Source of the DNA: Bog-756 sp035531955
GTDB taxonomy: Bacteria; Actinomycetota; Acidimicrobiia; Acidimicrobiales; RAAP-2
NCBI GenBank assembly: GCA_035531955.1
Contig: DATKRZ010000087.1
Span: 1 to 29,671 of the forward strand
Reading direction: 5' to 3'
DNA length: 29,671 nucleotides
Shown: piece by piece, positions 15,432 to 23,533 of the stretch
Layout of the letters: every line of letters starts with the position of its first letter
Position numbering within the stretch: the first letter of the stretch is position 1
Made by a program: the position numbers and the translations under genes
The notes under the pieces: model-generated
Seen by the model: only the letters and a program-made list of their open reading frames with translations
Database searches by the model: none
Told to the model about the DNA's origin: nothing

Positions 15432-16898
15432 GTGAGCAGCATGAAGTCGGAGGAGGCCACCGGAGGTCGGCGGAGCCTCTCGAACTTCGTCGGCGGCGCC
15501 TACGTGGAATCCGACGACGGGACCACCTCGGGGCTGGTGGACCCGAGCACCGGGCAGGAGTACCTGGAGGCACCGGTGTCGGGGGCCCGGGACGTGGACC
15601 GGGCCATGTCCGCCGCCGCCGGGGCGTTCCCCGTGTGGCGGGACGCCACCCCCTCGGAACGCAGCCTGGCCCTCTTCCGCATCGCCGACGCCTTCGAGGC
15701 CAGGGGGGAGGACCTGGTGCGCGTCGAATGCGAGAACACCGGAAAGCCGGTCGCCGTCACCATGGCCGAGGAGCTGCCCCAACTGGTGGACCAGATCCGC
15801 TTCTTCGCCGGGGCCGCCCGCCACCTCGAGGGCAAGTCGGCAGGTGAGTACCTGAAGGACCACACCTCGTTCGTGCGGCGCGAACCGGTGGGGGTGTGCG
15901 CCGCGGTGACGCCCTGGAACTATCCCCTGATGATGGCCGTGTGGAAGTGGGCGCCGGCCCTGGCGGCCGGCAACACCATGGTGCTCAAGCCGTCGGACAC
16001 CACGCCGGCCTCCTCGCTGCTCATGGCCGAGATCATGGCCGAGCACCTGCCGGCGGGCGTGCTCAATGTGATCTGCGGGGACCGCCGCACCGGCCGGCTC
16101 CTGGTGGAGCATCCGACTCCGGCCATGGTCTCGATCACCGGCAGCGTCCGGGCCGGCATGGAGGTGGCGGCCACCGCTGCGGCCGGGGTCAAGCGGGTCC
16201 ATCTCGAACTGGGCGGAAAGGCCCCGGTGGTGGTGTTCGACGACGCCGACATCGCATCGGCGGCCGAGGGCATCGCCGTCGCCGGGTACTTCAACGCCGG
16301 TCAGGACTGCACCGCCGCCACCCGGGTTCTGGCCGGGCCGAGAGTCCACGACGACCTGGTGAGTGCCCTGGCCGAGCAGGCCCGGTCCCAGACGGTGGGC
16401 GGCCTCGATGTCCCCGACGCCGACTACGGCCCCCTCAACAGCGCCGCCCAGCTGACCCGTCTCACCGGCTTCTTCGAGCGGCTGCCCGGGCACGCAGAGG
16501 TGGTCACCGGCGGCACGCCGGTCGGCGCCCGGGGCTTCTGTTTCGCCCCGTCGATCGTGGCCGGCGTCGCCCAGGACGACGAGGTGGTCCAAGAGGAGAT
16601 GTTCGGTCCCGCCATCACCGTCCAGCAGTTCTCGGACGAGGACCAGGCGGTCGCCTGGGCCAACGGTGTGCGCTACGGGCTGGCATCGAGCGTGTGGACC
16701 CGGGACCACGCCCGGGCCATGCGCATGTCCAAAGCCCTCGACTTCGGTTGCGTGTGGATCAACACCCACATCCCGATCGTCGCCGAGATGCCTCACGGCG
16801 GCTTCAAGCAGTCGGGCTATGGCAAGGATCTGTCGTCCTTCGGCTTCGAGGACTACACCCGCATCAAGCACGTCATGAGCTACATCGGCGGCGAGTGA
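15432..16898 (+). CDS. patD: Gamma-aminobutyraldehyde dehydrogenase
   Basis: NAD-dependent aldehyde dehydrogenase (488 residues) that oxidises 4-aminobutanal to GABA in putrescine breakdown. Regions near RFFAGAARHLEGKSAGEYL, PWNYPLMMA and APALAAGN, plus the NTHIPIVAEMPHGGFKQSGYGKD end, match E. coli PatD (YdcW) closely. The active site is complete: N163 in PWNYP, E259 in LELGG and C293 in GQDCTAA. The start is the GTG at 15432 with GGAGG four bases upstream; an ATG three codons later lacks a well-placed site, and the frame opens much further upstream without support. It leads the rightward operon, ten bases from ald. Other omega-aminoaldehydes or betaine aldehyde are possible substrates. Confidence 0.93.
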   Translation: MSSMKSEEATGGRRSLSNFVGGAYVESDDGTTSGLVDPSTGQEYLEAPVSGARDVDRAMSAAAGAFPVWRDATPSERSLALFRIADAFEARGEDLVRVECENTGKPVAVTMAEELPQLVDQIRFFAGAARHLEGKSAGEYLKDHTSFVRREPVGVCAAVTPWNYPLMMAVWKWAPALAAGNTMVLKPSDTTPASSLLMAEIMAEHLPAGVLNVICGDRRTGRLLVEHPTPAMVSITGSVRAGMEVAATAAAGVKRVHLELGGKAPVVVFDDADIASAAEGIAVAGYFNAGQDCTAATRVLAGPRVHDDLVSALAEQARSQTVGGLDVPDADYGPLNSAAQLTRLTGFFERLPGHAEVVTGGTPVGARGFCFAPSIVAGVAQDDEVVQEEMFGPAITVQQFSDEDQAVAWANGVRYGLASSVWTRDHARAMRMSKALDFGCVWINTHIPIVAEMPHGGFKQSGYGKDLSSFGFEDYTRIKHVMSYIGGE

Positions 16899-16908
16899 GC
16901 AGGGCCCG

Positions 16909-18030
16909 ATGATCGTCGGCGTGCCGAAGGAGGTGAAGGCCGACGAGTACAGGGTGGCCATGACGCCGGCCGGGGTGCGGGAGCTCACCTCCGCTGGCCA
17001 CACGGTCTTCGTCCAGAGGGGAGCCGGAGTCGGCTCGTCGATCCCCGATGCCGACTTTGCCGCCACGGGGGCCGAGATGGTGGAGGACCCGGACGACGTC
17101 TGGGCGGGGTCCGACATGATCCTGGGAGTGAAGGAGCCCGTCGCCGAGGAGTACCGGCGTCTGGGGCTCCGCCCGGGGCAGGTCCTCTTCACCTACCTTC
17201 ACCTGGCCGCCTCCCTGTCGTGCACCGAGGCACTGCTGGCGGCGGGCAACACGGCGATCGCCTATGAGACGGTGCGCCTGGCCGACGGCTCCCTTCCCCT
17301 GCTGACCCCGATGAGCGAGGTGGCCGGTCGCATGGCTCCGCTCATGGGTGCCCACCACCTGATGAGCCCGGGCGGGGGCCGCGGAGTGCTGGTGTGCGGT
17401 GTGCCTGGGGTCCGAAGCGCCAAAGTGGTGATCCTCGGGGCCGGTGTGGCCGGAATGGCCGCGGCCACCCTGGCCGTCGGGATGCACTCCGAGGTCTTCA
17501 TCCTCGACCGGAACCTCGAGCGCCTCCGCCAGGTCGACCACCACTTCCGCGGCGCACTGGAGACGGTGGCCTCGAGCACCCATTCCATCGAGGAATCGTG
17601 CGTCGACGCCGACATCGTGATCGGCGCTGTCCTGGTGGTCGGGGCCAAGGCACCGAAGCTGGTGTCCGACGACCTGGTGGCGCGGATGCGGACGGGCTCG
17701 GTACTGGTGGACATCTCCGTCGACCAGGGGGGGTGCTTCGAGTCGACCCGGCCGACCACCCATTCGGACCCGGTCTTCGAGGACAACGGATCGCTGTTCT
17801 ACTGCGTCGCCAACATGCCCGGCGCCGTGCCCCACTCCTCGACCCACGCGCTGGTCAACGCCACCCTTCCCTATGTGCTCGAGATCGCCAACCGCGGTTG
17901 GCGCGATGCGGTGCGCGGCGACCCGTCCCTGGCCGAGGGGGTCAATGTCGTCGAAGGATCGGTGGTCTACGAACCGGTGGCGTCGGCTCACAATATGGTC
18001 GCTCTCCCGATCGCCGCCGCCCTCGGATGA
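16909..18030 (+). CDS. ald: Alanine dehydrogenase
   Basis: NAD-dependent alanine dehydrogenase (373 residues), interconverting L-alanine with pyruvate and ammonia. The substrate-binding K75 (GVKEP) and catalytic H98 (TYLHLAA; H96 in the mycobacterial enzyme) and D272 (DISVDQGG; D270 there) are in place, with the nucleotide motif GAGVAG at 177-182 and the N-terminal signature GVPKEVKADEYRVAMTP. Length matches the family. It begins ten bases after patD, so both are one operon. In this setting it would recycle the alanine made by the divergently encoded pyruvate aminotransferase, regenerating the amino acceptor and releasing ammonia; this coupling is inference from context. A GC hairpin follows the stop at about 18042. 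Confidence 0.96.
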   Translation: MIVGVPKEVKADEYRVAMTPAGVRELTSAGHTVFVQRGAGVGSSIPDADFAATGAEMVEDPDDVWAGSDMILGVKEPVAEEYRRLGLRPGQVLFTYLHLAASLSCTEALLAAGNTAIAYETVRLADGSLPLLTPMSEVAGRMAPLMGAHHLMSPGGGRGVLVCGVPGVRSAKVVILGAGVAGMAAATLAVGMHSEVFILDRNLERLRQVDHHFRGALETVASSTHSIEESCVDADIVIGAVLVVGAKAPKLVSDDLVARMRTGSVLVDISVDQGGCFESTRPTTHSDPVFEDNGSLFYCVANMPGAVPHSSTHALVNATLPYVLEIANRGWRDAVRGDPSLAEGVNVVEGSVVYEPVASAHNMVALPIAAALG

Positions 18031-18387
18031 CCGGAATTGAACGGCCGTGCGGCCGCCACGAATCGGACACCACGAATACCGTTGCTCATCGGCGCGTCCC
18101 GATGCCCATATTGCCGTCGTCCGATCCGGAAGGGTCCCCGGCAGATCGGCCTGCGTTTGCCCTTGCAACCGCAAAACACCTGGCCAGAATGGGGGACGAG
18201 CGGTGTTCGCCACCCCGGCGGCGAGCCGGCGGCGGTGACACGATGGAAACCGAAGTGTGGACCGTCGGCCTCGCGTCATCACCCCGCGGGGCACTGTTCC
18301 CCGCTACGTTTCAGCGGCGGGGTCAAAGGTGAGCACTTCCGCGTAGCGGAGCAACCACGGTTGCGGGGGAAGGACGGAGGTCGAGTC
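18031..18387 (+). promoter_or_regulatory. 357-base gene-free leader of the permease
   Basis: I see no gene here. After ald there is a hairpin CGGCC-GTGC-GGCCG (18042-18055), possibly a terminator. A 20-base imperfect palindrome (16/20) lies at 18156-18175 (TTTGC, TTGCAA core, GCAAA). From 18282 on there is dense secondary structure: CCCCGCGGGG (18282-18291); GCGGGG/CCCCGC (18286-18304); CCGCTACG/CGTAGCGG (18301-18308 with 18342-18349); CCGCT/AGCGG (18301-18317); and GCAACC-AC-GGTTGC (18351-18364), just ahead of the GGAGG at 18376-18380. Several of these stems share bases and cannot form together. A TACGTT at 18305-18310 fits a -10 box, in which case some repeats would be DNA sites and not RNA stems. 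Confidence 0.55.
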
Positions 18388-19986
18388 GTGGCCACAGAAG
18401 CAGTGGGCCTGGCAGTCACCGAGCGACCCGACAAGGGCCTCAAGTCCGGAGCGCTCGGGCTCATCTCGAGCACCGTGGTCGGCGTGGCCTCGGTGGCGCC
18501 CGCCTACAGCCTGGCGGCCACGCTCGGCTTCGTGGTGGCGGGCATCGGCCTGCAGGCTCCGATCATCACCATCATCGCCTTCGTGCCCATGCTCTTCATC
18601 GCCTACGGGTACAAGGAGTTGAACAACGCCGACCCAGACTGCGGCACCACATTCACCTGGGGGGTCCGGGCCTTCACCCCGAAGACGGGTTGGTTGGGCG
18701 GATGGGGCATCGTGGCCGCGGACCTGCTGGTCATGGCCAGCCTGGCCCAGATCGCCGGTCAGTACGTGTTCCTGCTGTTCAACGCCAACGGGATCGGGCA
18801 GAACGCGAGCAGTGGTTGGGTGCTCCTCGTGGGGATCGCGTGGATCGTCGCCATGACGTTGATCTGCTATGTGGGCATCGAGATCTCGGCCAATTTCCAG
18901 AAGGTACTGCTCGGCATCGAGCTCACCATGCTCTTCGTGCTGTCGATCTGGGCGCTCATCAAGGTCGGGAACGGCACTGCGCCGGTCGGGCACCTCACAC
19001 CCGCGTGGAGCTGGTTCAACCCGTTCAACGTGCCGTCGGCTTCGGCCTTCATCAACGGCGTCCTCCTGATGCTCTTCATCTACTGGGGATGGGACACAAC
19101 CGTGTCGATCAACGAGGAGACCGAAAATCCGACCACCACCCCCGGTCGGGCGGCCGTCCTTTCGACGGTCATCCTCCTCGTCACCTACGTGCTGGTCGTC
19201 ATGTCGACCGAGTCATACGCAGGGATCGGTACGAAGGGGATCGGACTGGGCAATCCCAGTAATCAGGGCGACGTGCTGTCGGTGCTCGGCCACTCGGTGT
19301 TCGGCACGTCGGGAAGCGGAAACGTCCTGTTCCATCTGCTGCTGCTGATGGTGCTCAGCTCGGCCGCGGCGTCGACGCAGACCACCATCCTGCCGACGGC
19401 CCGCACCACCTTGGCCATGGGGGTGTACAAGGCCATTCCGTCCTCATTCGCGAGGATCCACAAGCGCTTCCTGACGCCGACCGTCTCCACGGTGGCGATG
19501 GGCGGGGTCTCCATCATCCTCTACGTGATCATGAACTACATCTCCGCCGGGTCGGTGATCAGGGACGCGGTGTCGGCGCTCGGGGTGATGATCGCCTTCT
19601 ACTACGGGCTCACCGGCTTCTCCTGCGCCTGGTACTACCGGAAGACACTGGGCGAGAGCGCTCGCAACCTCTGGTTCCGGGGGATCCTCCCCGTGCTCGG
19701 AGGCCTCATGCTGTACGGGGCGATGGGCTACAACCTCTGGTTCTACTGGCGGCCGGTCAACTCCTTCACCACATGGCACATGTCGTTCTGGCCGCACTGG
19801 GACATCGGCGGTGTCTTCATCATCGACATGATCGCCCTGATCCTGGGGGTGGTGCTGATGTTCGTCTACGCGGCCCTGCGCCCGCCGTTCTTCCGGGGCG
19901 AAGTGCTCAATCGGGACACCCCGACGAAGGTTCCCGAAGATCTCGGAACCCCCGTCGGAATGTTCGGGATCGACACGACCACGTAG
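18388..19986 (+). CDS. APC-family amino acid/polyamine permease
   Basis: Cytoplasmic-membrane importer of the amino acid-polyamine-organocation superfamily, 532 residues with about 12 hydrophobic segments. The N-terminal GALGLISSTVVGVASVAPAYSL and the WGVRAFTPKTGWLGGWG region match APC permeases, and the FIYWGWDTTVSINEETENP block corresponds to TM6 and the following conserved loop. The open frame extends upstream to 18037, but the GTG at 18388 has GGAGG seven bases before it and precedes the conserved core. It follows ald after a long structured leader and precedes mmsA, so its likely cargo is the amine or omega-amino acid degraded by the neighbours (putrescine, GABA or beta-alanine). Exact substrate unknown. 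Confidence 0.9.
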   Translation: MATEAVGLAVTERPDKGLKSGALGLISSTVVGVASVAPAYSLAATLGFVVAGIGLQAPIITIIAFVPMLFIAYGYKELNNADPDCGTTFTWGVRAFTPKTGWLGGWGIVAADLLVMASLAQIAGQYVFLLFNANGIGQNASSGWVLLVGIAWIVAMTLICYVGIEISANFQKVLLGIELTMLFVLSIWALIKVGNGTAPVGHLTPAWSWFNPFNVPSASAFINGVLLMLFIYWGWDTTVSINEETENPTTTPGRAAVLSTVILLVTYVLVVMSTESYAGIGTKGIGLGNPSNQGDVLSVLGHSVFGTSGSGNVLFHLLLLMVLSSAAASTQTTILPTARTTLAMGVYKAIPSSFARIHKRFLTPTVSTVAMGGVSIILYVIMNYISAGSVIRDAVSALGVMIAFYYGLTGFSCAWYYRKTLGESARNLWFRGILPVLGGLMLYGAMGYNLWFYWRPVNSFTTWHMSFWPHWDIGGVFIIDMIALILGVVLMFVYAALRPPFFRGEVLNRDTPTKVPEDLGTPVGMFGIDTTT

Positions 19987-20082
19987 GAGCCCGTCCGTCC
20001 GGTGACCAGCTCGCCGCGCCGTAGTCACGGTGGCCCGGAGCCCGCCGACGGCCTCCGGGGTTCGCTCCCCTGGATCGGTCGT

Positions 20083-20150
20083 ACCATGTGGATTCCGCAT
20101 GGATCCGGGAGAGGCAGTGAAGCGGGACGAACCGTGATACGGGAGCACCA
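20083..20150 (+). promoter_or_regulatory. Possible promoter and ribosome site of mmsA
   Basis: TACCAT at 20083-20088 fits TAnnnT and overlaps an inverted repeat CCATG-N9-CATGG (20085-20103). GGGAG lies five bases before the GTG at 20151. The 164-base gap after the permease gene suggests mmsA can be transcribed on its own. Confidence 0.3.
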
Positions 20151-21644
20151 GTGAAACTGATCGGCACCTCCATCGAGGGGGACGCCGCCCGGACCGCACC
20201 GGTGTTCGACCCGGCGTCCGGGGAACAGACCGGAGCGGTGGTGCTGGCCTCGGAGCGCGACGTCGATCAGGCCGTCGACGCCTCGTTGGTGGCCTGGGCG
20301 GGATGGCGCAACTCGTCACTGACGGCGCGGACACGCGTCCTGTTCGCCTTCCGAGAGCTGGCCGATCGGCATCGTGACGACCTCGCCCGCCTTGTCACCG
20401 CCGAGCACGGAAAGGTGCTGGAAGACGCCCGGGGCGAGGTGGCCCGGGGGATCGAAGTGGTGGAGTTCGCCTGTGGCATCCCCCATCTGCTCAAGGGGGA
20501 GTTCTCCGAGGATGTCTCCAACGGGGTCGATGCCTCGTCCATGCGCCAGCCGCTCGGGGTCGTGGTGGGCATCACGCCGTTCAACTTCCCGGTCATGGTC
20601 CCGATGTGGATGTACCCGGTGGCCATCGCCTGCGGCAACGCCTTCATCCTCAAGCCCTCCGAACGCGACCCCTCGCCGTCACAGTTGATCGCCGACCTGT
20701 GGCGGGAGGCGGGCCTGCCCGACGGGGTGTTCTCGGTGGTCAACGGGGACGCGGCGGCGGTCGACGCGCTGGTCGGACACCCCGGCGTATCCGCGGTGTC
20801 CTTCGTGGGGTCGACACCGGTGGCCCGTCACGTCTCCGAGCGGGCCAACGCCTCGGGCCAGCGGGTCCAGGCGCTGGGCGGGGCCAAGAACCACGCCGTC
20901 GTGATGCCCGACGCCGACCTCGGGGCGGCCGCCGACGCCCTCACCGCCGCCGGGTACGGGTCGGCGGGGGAGCGGTGCATGGCTGTCTCTGCCGTCGTGG
21001 TCGTCGGTGACGGCGATCCCCTGGTCCGGGCCCTGCGCGACCGCGCCGCCGCGCTCGTCACCGGACCGGGGAGCGATCCGGCATCGGACATGGGACCGTT
21101 GATCACCGAGGCGCACCGCGACCGGGTGGCGGGCTACCTCGATGCGGCCGAGGCCGAGGGCGCCGAGGTGGTGGTCGACGGCCGCGAGGTCAAGGTCCCC
21201 GGTGGGGGCGACGGGTTCTTTTTGGGGCCGAGCCTGGTGGACCGGGTCTCACCCTCGATGACGGTGTACCGCGACGAGATCTTCGGTCCGGTGCTCTCGG
21301 TTCTCCGGGTCGACGACCTGGGAGCGGCCATCGATGTGGTGAATGCCAATCCCTACGGCAACGGGACGGCGATCTTCACCCGGGACGGCCATGCCGCCCG
21401 CCGGTTCCGGCGGGAGGTGCAGGTCGGCATGGTGGGGATCAACGTGGCCATTCCGGTGCCCATGGCCTACTACTCCTTCGGGGGTTGGAAGCAGTCGCTG
21501 TTCGGCGACGCCCACATCCACGGGATGGAGGGGGTCCGCTTCAACACCCGGCTGAAGTCGGTGACCACCCGCTGGCCCGAGCCAACCCACGCCGCAGGGC
21601 AGCGTCCCGTCGAGCTGCATTTCCCGTCGGGCGACGACCGATGA
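20151..21644 (+). CDS. mmsA: CoA-acylating methylmalonate-semialdehyde dehydrogenase
   Basis: Converts methylmalonate semialdehyde to propionyl-CoA, or malonate semialdehyde to acetyl-CoA, with loss of CO2, using NAD and CoA. The 497-residue protein has ITPFNFPVMVPMWMYP (141-156), the catalytic Cys C276 in SAGERCMA, and QALGGAKNHAVVMPDAD where ordinary aldehyde dehydrogenases have ELGGK; lack of that general-base Glu is the mark of this CoA-acylating subfamily. The typical GGWKQSLFGD end is present. It starts with a GTG with GGGAG five bases upstream. Beside a beta-alanine-type aminotransferase it would drain beta-alanine to acetyl-CoA; valine or inositol breakdown are other known roles, but no genes for these are here. 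Confidence 0.93.
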   Translation: MKLIGTSIEGDAARTAPVFDPASGEQTGAVVLASERDVDQAVDASLVAWAGWRNSSLTARTRVLFAFRELADRHRDDLARLVTAEHGKVLEDARGEVARGIEVVEFACGIPHLLKGEFSEDVSNGVDASSMRQPLGVVVGITPFNFPVMVPMWMYPVAIACGNAFILKPSERDPSPSQLIADLWREAGLPDGVFSVVNGDAAAVDALVGHPGVSAVSFVGSTPVARHVSERANASGQRVQALGGAKNHAVVMPDADLGAAADALTAAGYGSAGERCMAVSAVVVVGDGDPLVRALRDRAAALVTGPGSDPASDMGPLITEAHRDRVAGYLDAAEAEGAEVVVDGREVKVPGGGDGFFLGPSLVDRVSPSMTVYRDEIFGPVLSVLRVDDLGAAIDVVNANPYGNGTAIFTRDGHAARRFRREVQVGMVGINVAIPVPMAYYSFGGWKQSLFGDAHIHGMEGVRFNTRLKSVTTRWPEPTHAAGQRPVELHFPSGDDR

Positions 21645-21653
21645 CCTGGCGGC

Positions 21654-22514
21654 ATGTCCGGAAGTGCGATGGGCGCTGACAGCGGTTGTGGAGTCCAAAG
21701 TGGTCGCGTCGACAGCGGTGGCGTCGAAATCCACTACGAGGTCGCCGGCGCCGGTCGGCCCGTGATCCTCCTCCACGGGTTCCCTGACTCGGGGCGCCTG
21801 TGGAGGAACCAGGTCGGGTCCCTCGCCTCCGGCGGCCTCCGGGTCATCGTGCCCGATCTGCGGGGGTACGGGAGGTCGGGGAAGCCGCCCGCCGTCGACG
21901 ATTACTCGCTGCCGGTGATCGCCGGCGATGTCCTCGCCGTCCTCGATCAACTCGGGGTGGAGAGGGCCCACGTGGTGGGCCACGACTGGGGAGCAGCCCT
22001 GGCCTGGGTCATGGGCTCACTGGTCCCGGACCGGGTCGACCACCTGGCCGCCCTCTCGGTCGGGCACCCGCTGGCCTTCCGGGCCGCGGGCCTCGGCCAG
22101 CTCGAGAAATCCTGGTACATGTTCCTGTTCCAGTTCGAGGGCGTGGCCGAGCGGTGGCTGTCCGACGACTCGTGGGCGAATTTCCGCGCCTGGTCGGACC
22201 ACCCGGACGCCGACGCGGTGATCGACGATCTGGAGAAGGACGCGTCGCTGACACCGGGCCTCAACTGGTATCGTGCCAACGTCCCACCCCAGGCCTGGAT
22301 CGATCCGCCGCCCGCACTCCCCCCCGTCGAGGCACCCACCATGGGGGTCTGGGGCAGCGGCGACTTCGCCCTCACCGAGCAGCAGATGACCGCGTCAGCC
22401 GAGTATGTCGCCGGCCCCTGGCGCTACGAGCGGTTGCAGGGGCCGGGGCACTGGATGCCGCTCGACGCCCCCGACCAGGTCACCAGGCTGCTGCTCGACT
22501 TCCTGCCGGCCTGA
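21654..22514 (+). CDS. Alpha/beta hydrolase, epoxide hydrolase-like
   Basis: The 286-residue protein has the alpha/beta-hydrolase fold. HGFPDS (41-46) is the oxyanion-hole region, the nucleophile is D111 in GHDWGA (109-114), and H266 in GPGHWMP is the catalytic His. An Asp nucleophile in HDWG, LRGYGRSGKP after the second strand, and Tyr-bearing cap segments (KSWYMF, NWYRAN) point to soluble epoxide hydrolases; haloalkane dehalogenases and fluoroacetate dehalogenases are related alternatives. It begins nine bases after mmsA, so it is probably co-transcribed with it, though no link to amine breakdown is apparent. The ATG at 21654 has no clear ribosome site. An in-frame ATG at 21669 has GGAAG four bases upstream and may be the true start. 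Confidence 0.88.
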   Translation: MSGSAMGADSGCGVQSGRVDSGGVEIHYEVAGAGRPVILLHGFPDSGRLWRNQVGSLASGGLRVIVPDLRGYGRSGKPPAVDDYSLPVIAGDVLAVLDQLGVERAHVVGHDWGAALAWVMGSLVPDRVDHLAALSVGHPLAFRAAGLGQLEKSWYMFLFQFEGVAERWLSDDSWANFRAWSDHPDADAVIDDLEKDASLTPGLNWYRANVPPQAWIDPPPALPPVEAPTMGVWGSGDFALTEQQMTASAEYVAGPWRYERLQGPGHWMPLDAPDQVTRLLLDFLPA

Positions 22515-22679
22515 GGGTCGGCTGACCTGCCCCCGGGTCTGCGCTGGGTGCGGTGGCCCGACTCGAGGATTCCATATCGCCGGGACGGCGGCGGCCATCC
22601 ACCGTGGCTGCACGGCTCTTCGTTGGTAGCCGCCCGCATTGCTGCATGACAAGGGGGTTCTGCCCAAATGTGGGGTGAT

Positions 22680-22990
22680 CTACCCACCGAGCTCTGTCCT
22701 CAGCACACCGACAGGCTGGCCCAGGGTCGGAACGCCGGATGGCCCATCCGGAGTGAGATACATACGGCAAGTAAGACCGATGCCGTTGACGGGTGAGCCG
22801 AATGGATCTGTCCCGTTCAGCAGGATCGAGGGCGATCCAGCGAACCGCAGGCGCTCTGCTTCGCTTTGGCTCTCGACCTGGCATTGCTCGATTGTTTCTG
22901 AGACGTCGAGCAGGTCGAGGGCCTGGCCCAGCCGCTTTTCCAGCACCCCCCAGTGGGGCAGCCGTCGAAGTAGAGGAGCTGGATCTTCAT
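22680..22990 (-). pseudogene. Frameshifted thioredoxin-like small protein gene
   Basis: Read from an ATG at 22990 the frame begins MKIQLLYFDGCP and then derails after the CCC codon. With one added base in the C-run (GGGG on the plus strand, 22955-22958) the reading becomes DGCPHWGVLEKRLGQALDLL and stays open to a TAG at 22680, giving about 104 residues. The repaired product contains SEAERLRFAGSPSILLNGTDPF and GLTCRMYLTPDGPSG, blocks I recognise from a family of small actinobacterial thioredoxin-fold proteins with one CP-x-W-type Cys site. Either this is a real one-base deletion or a sequencing error in the run. A GTG at 22946 could still translate the 88-residue C-terminal part. It is divergent from the VOC gene. 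Confidence 0.75.
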
Positions 22991-23028
22991 GGGGCCATTC
23001 TTCCCGAGACTCACCGGTGCATCTTCAC

Positions 23029-23034
23029 TAGCCT
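23029..23034 (+). promoter_or_regulatory. Probable -10 box of the VOC gene
   Basis: TAGCCT (TAnnnT) ends seven bases before the GTG at 23042, which has no ribosome site. The spacing fits a leaderless transcript starting at the GTG. Confidence 0.4.
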
Positions 23035-23041
23035 TTTGGTT

Positions 23042-23533
23042 GTGGCAACCACCTGCCCATGCTGCGGAGAGACCGTTCAGCAGGCCGTTCAACTCCACTC
23101 CCACCGGGAAATCCAGATCTGCTATCGGTGCCTTGACTGGCTCAATATGAGGCGGGACCAGAAGGTCGGGGCTCATGGCGGAGGGTGGCAGGTGGCAGGA
23201 TTCGAACCGATCTTCTCGGTCGTAGACGTGCCGAGGGCAATCGATCACTACGACAAGATGGGGTTTGAGATCGGACATCACGACGAAACCTACGCCTTCG
23301 CCCATCGGGACAAGGACCTGACGATCCACCTGACGTTGGCAGAGGGCGAGACGGCGCCCAGCAGGCTCTATCTCCACTGCGACGATGCCGACGTGCTTGC
23401 GGGGCAATGGCGGCTGGCCGGCCTCGAGGTCACTGGGCCCCAGGACTTCGACTACGGCAAGCGCGAGGGAACGCACACCGATCCCGATGGGAATCTCATC
23501 CGATTCGGATCGCCTTTGCGCCAGTCCTTGTGA
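23042..23533 (+). CDS. Zinc-ribbon plus VOC (glyoxalase/bleomycin-resistance) protein
   Basis: A 163-residue two-part protein. The N-terminus holds C5-P-C-C8 and C27-Y-R-C30, a CxxC pair spaced like a small zinc ribbon, followed by LDWLNMRRDQ. Residues about 50-160 form a VOC domain: FEPIFSVVDVPRAIDHYDKMGF, a central hydrophobic TIHLTLAEG strand, LYLHCDDADVL, and TDPDGNLIRFGS at the end. VOC proteins include glyoxalases, dioxygenases and drug-binding resistance proteins; the single domain and FEP-F-V-DV opening are most like the bleomycin-resistance type, which would dimerise. The frame is open further upstream, but the GTG at 23042 is next to a TAGCCT -10 box and just before the Cys motif. 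Codon choice is less GC-biased than in the neighbours. Ligand unknown. Confidence 0.8.
   Translation: MATTCPCCGETVQQAVQLHSHREIQICYRCLDWLNMRRDQKVGAHGGGWQVAGFEPIFSVVDVPRAIDHYDKMGFEIGHHDETYAFAHRDKDLTIHLTLAEGETAPSRLYLHCDDADVLAGQWRLAGLEVTGPQDFDYGKREGTHTDPDGNLIRFGSPLRQSL

Noticed and set aside
18282..18380. Known riboswitch class (guanidine, glycine, SAM, TPP, cyclic-di-AMP)
   Set aside because: None of the conserved core sequences of these classes as I remember them is present; only generic alternative stems are seen.
18037..18387. Upstream extension of the permease frame
   Set aside because: The translated stretch is Arg/Pro-rich with no membrane character, and the GTG at 18388 has an ideal GGAGG.
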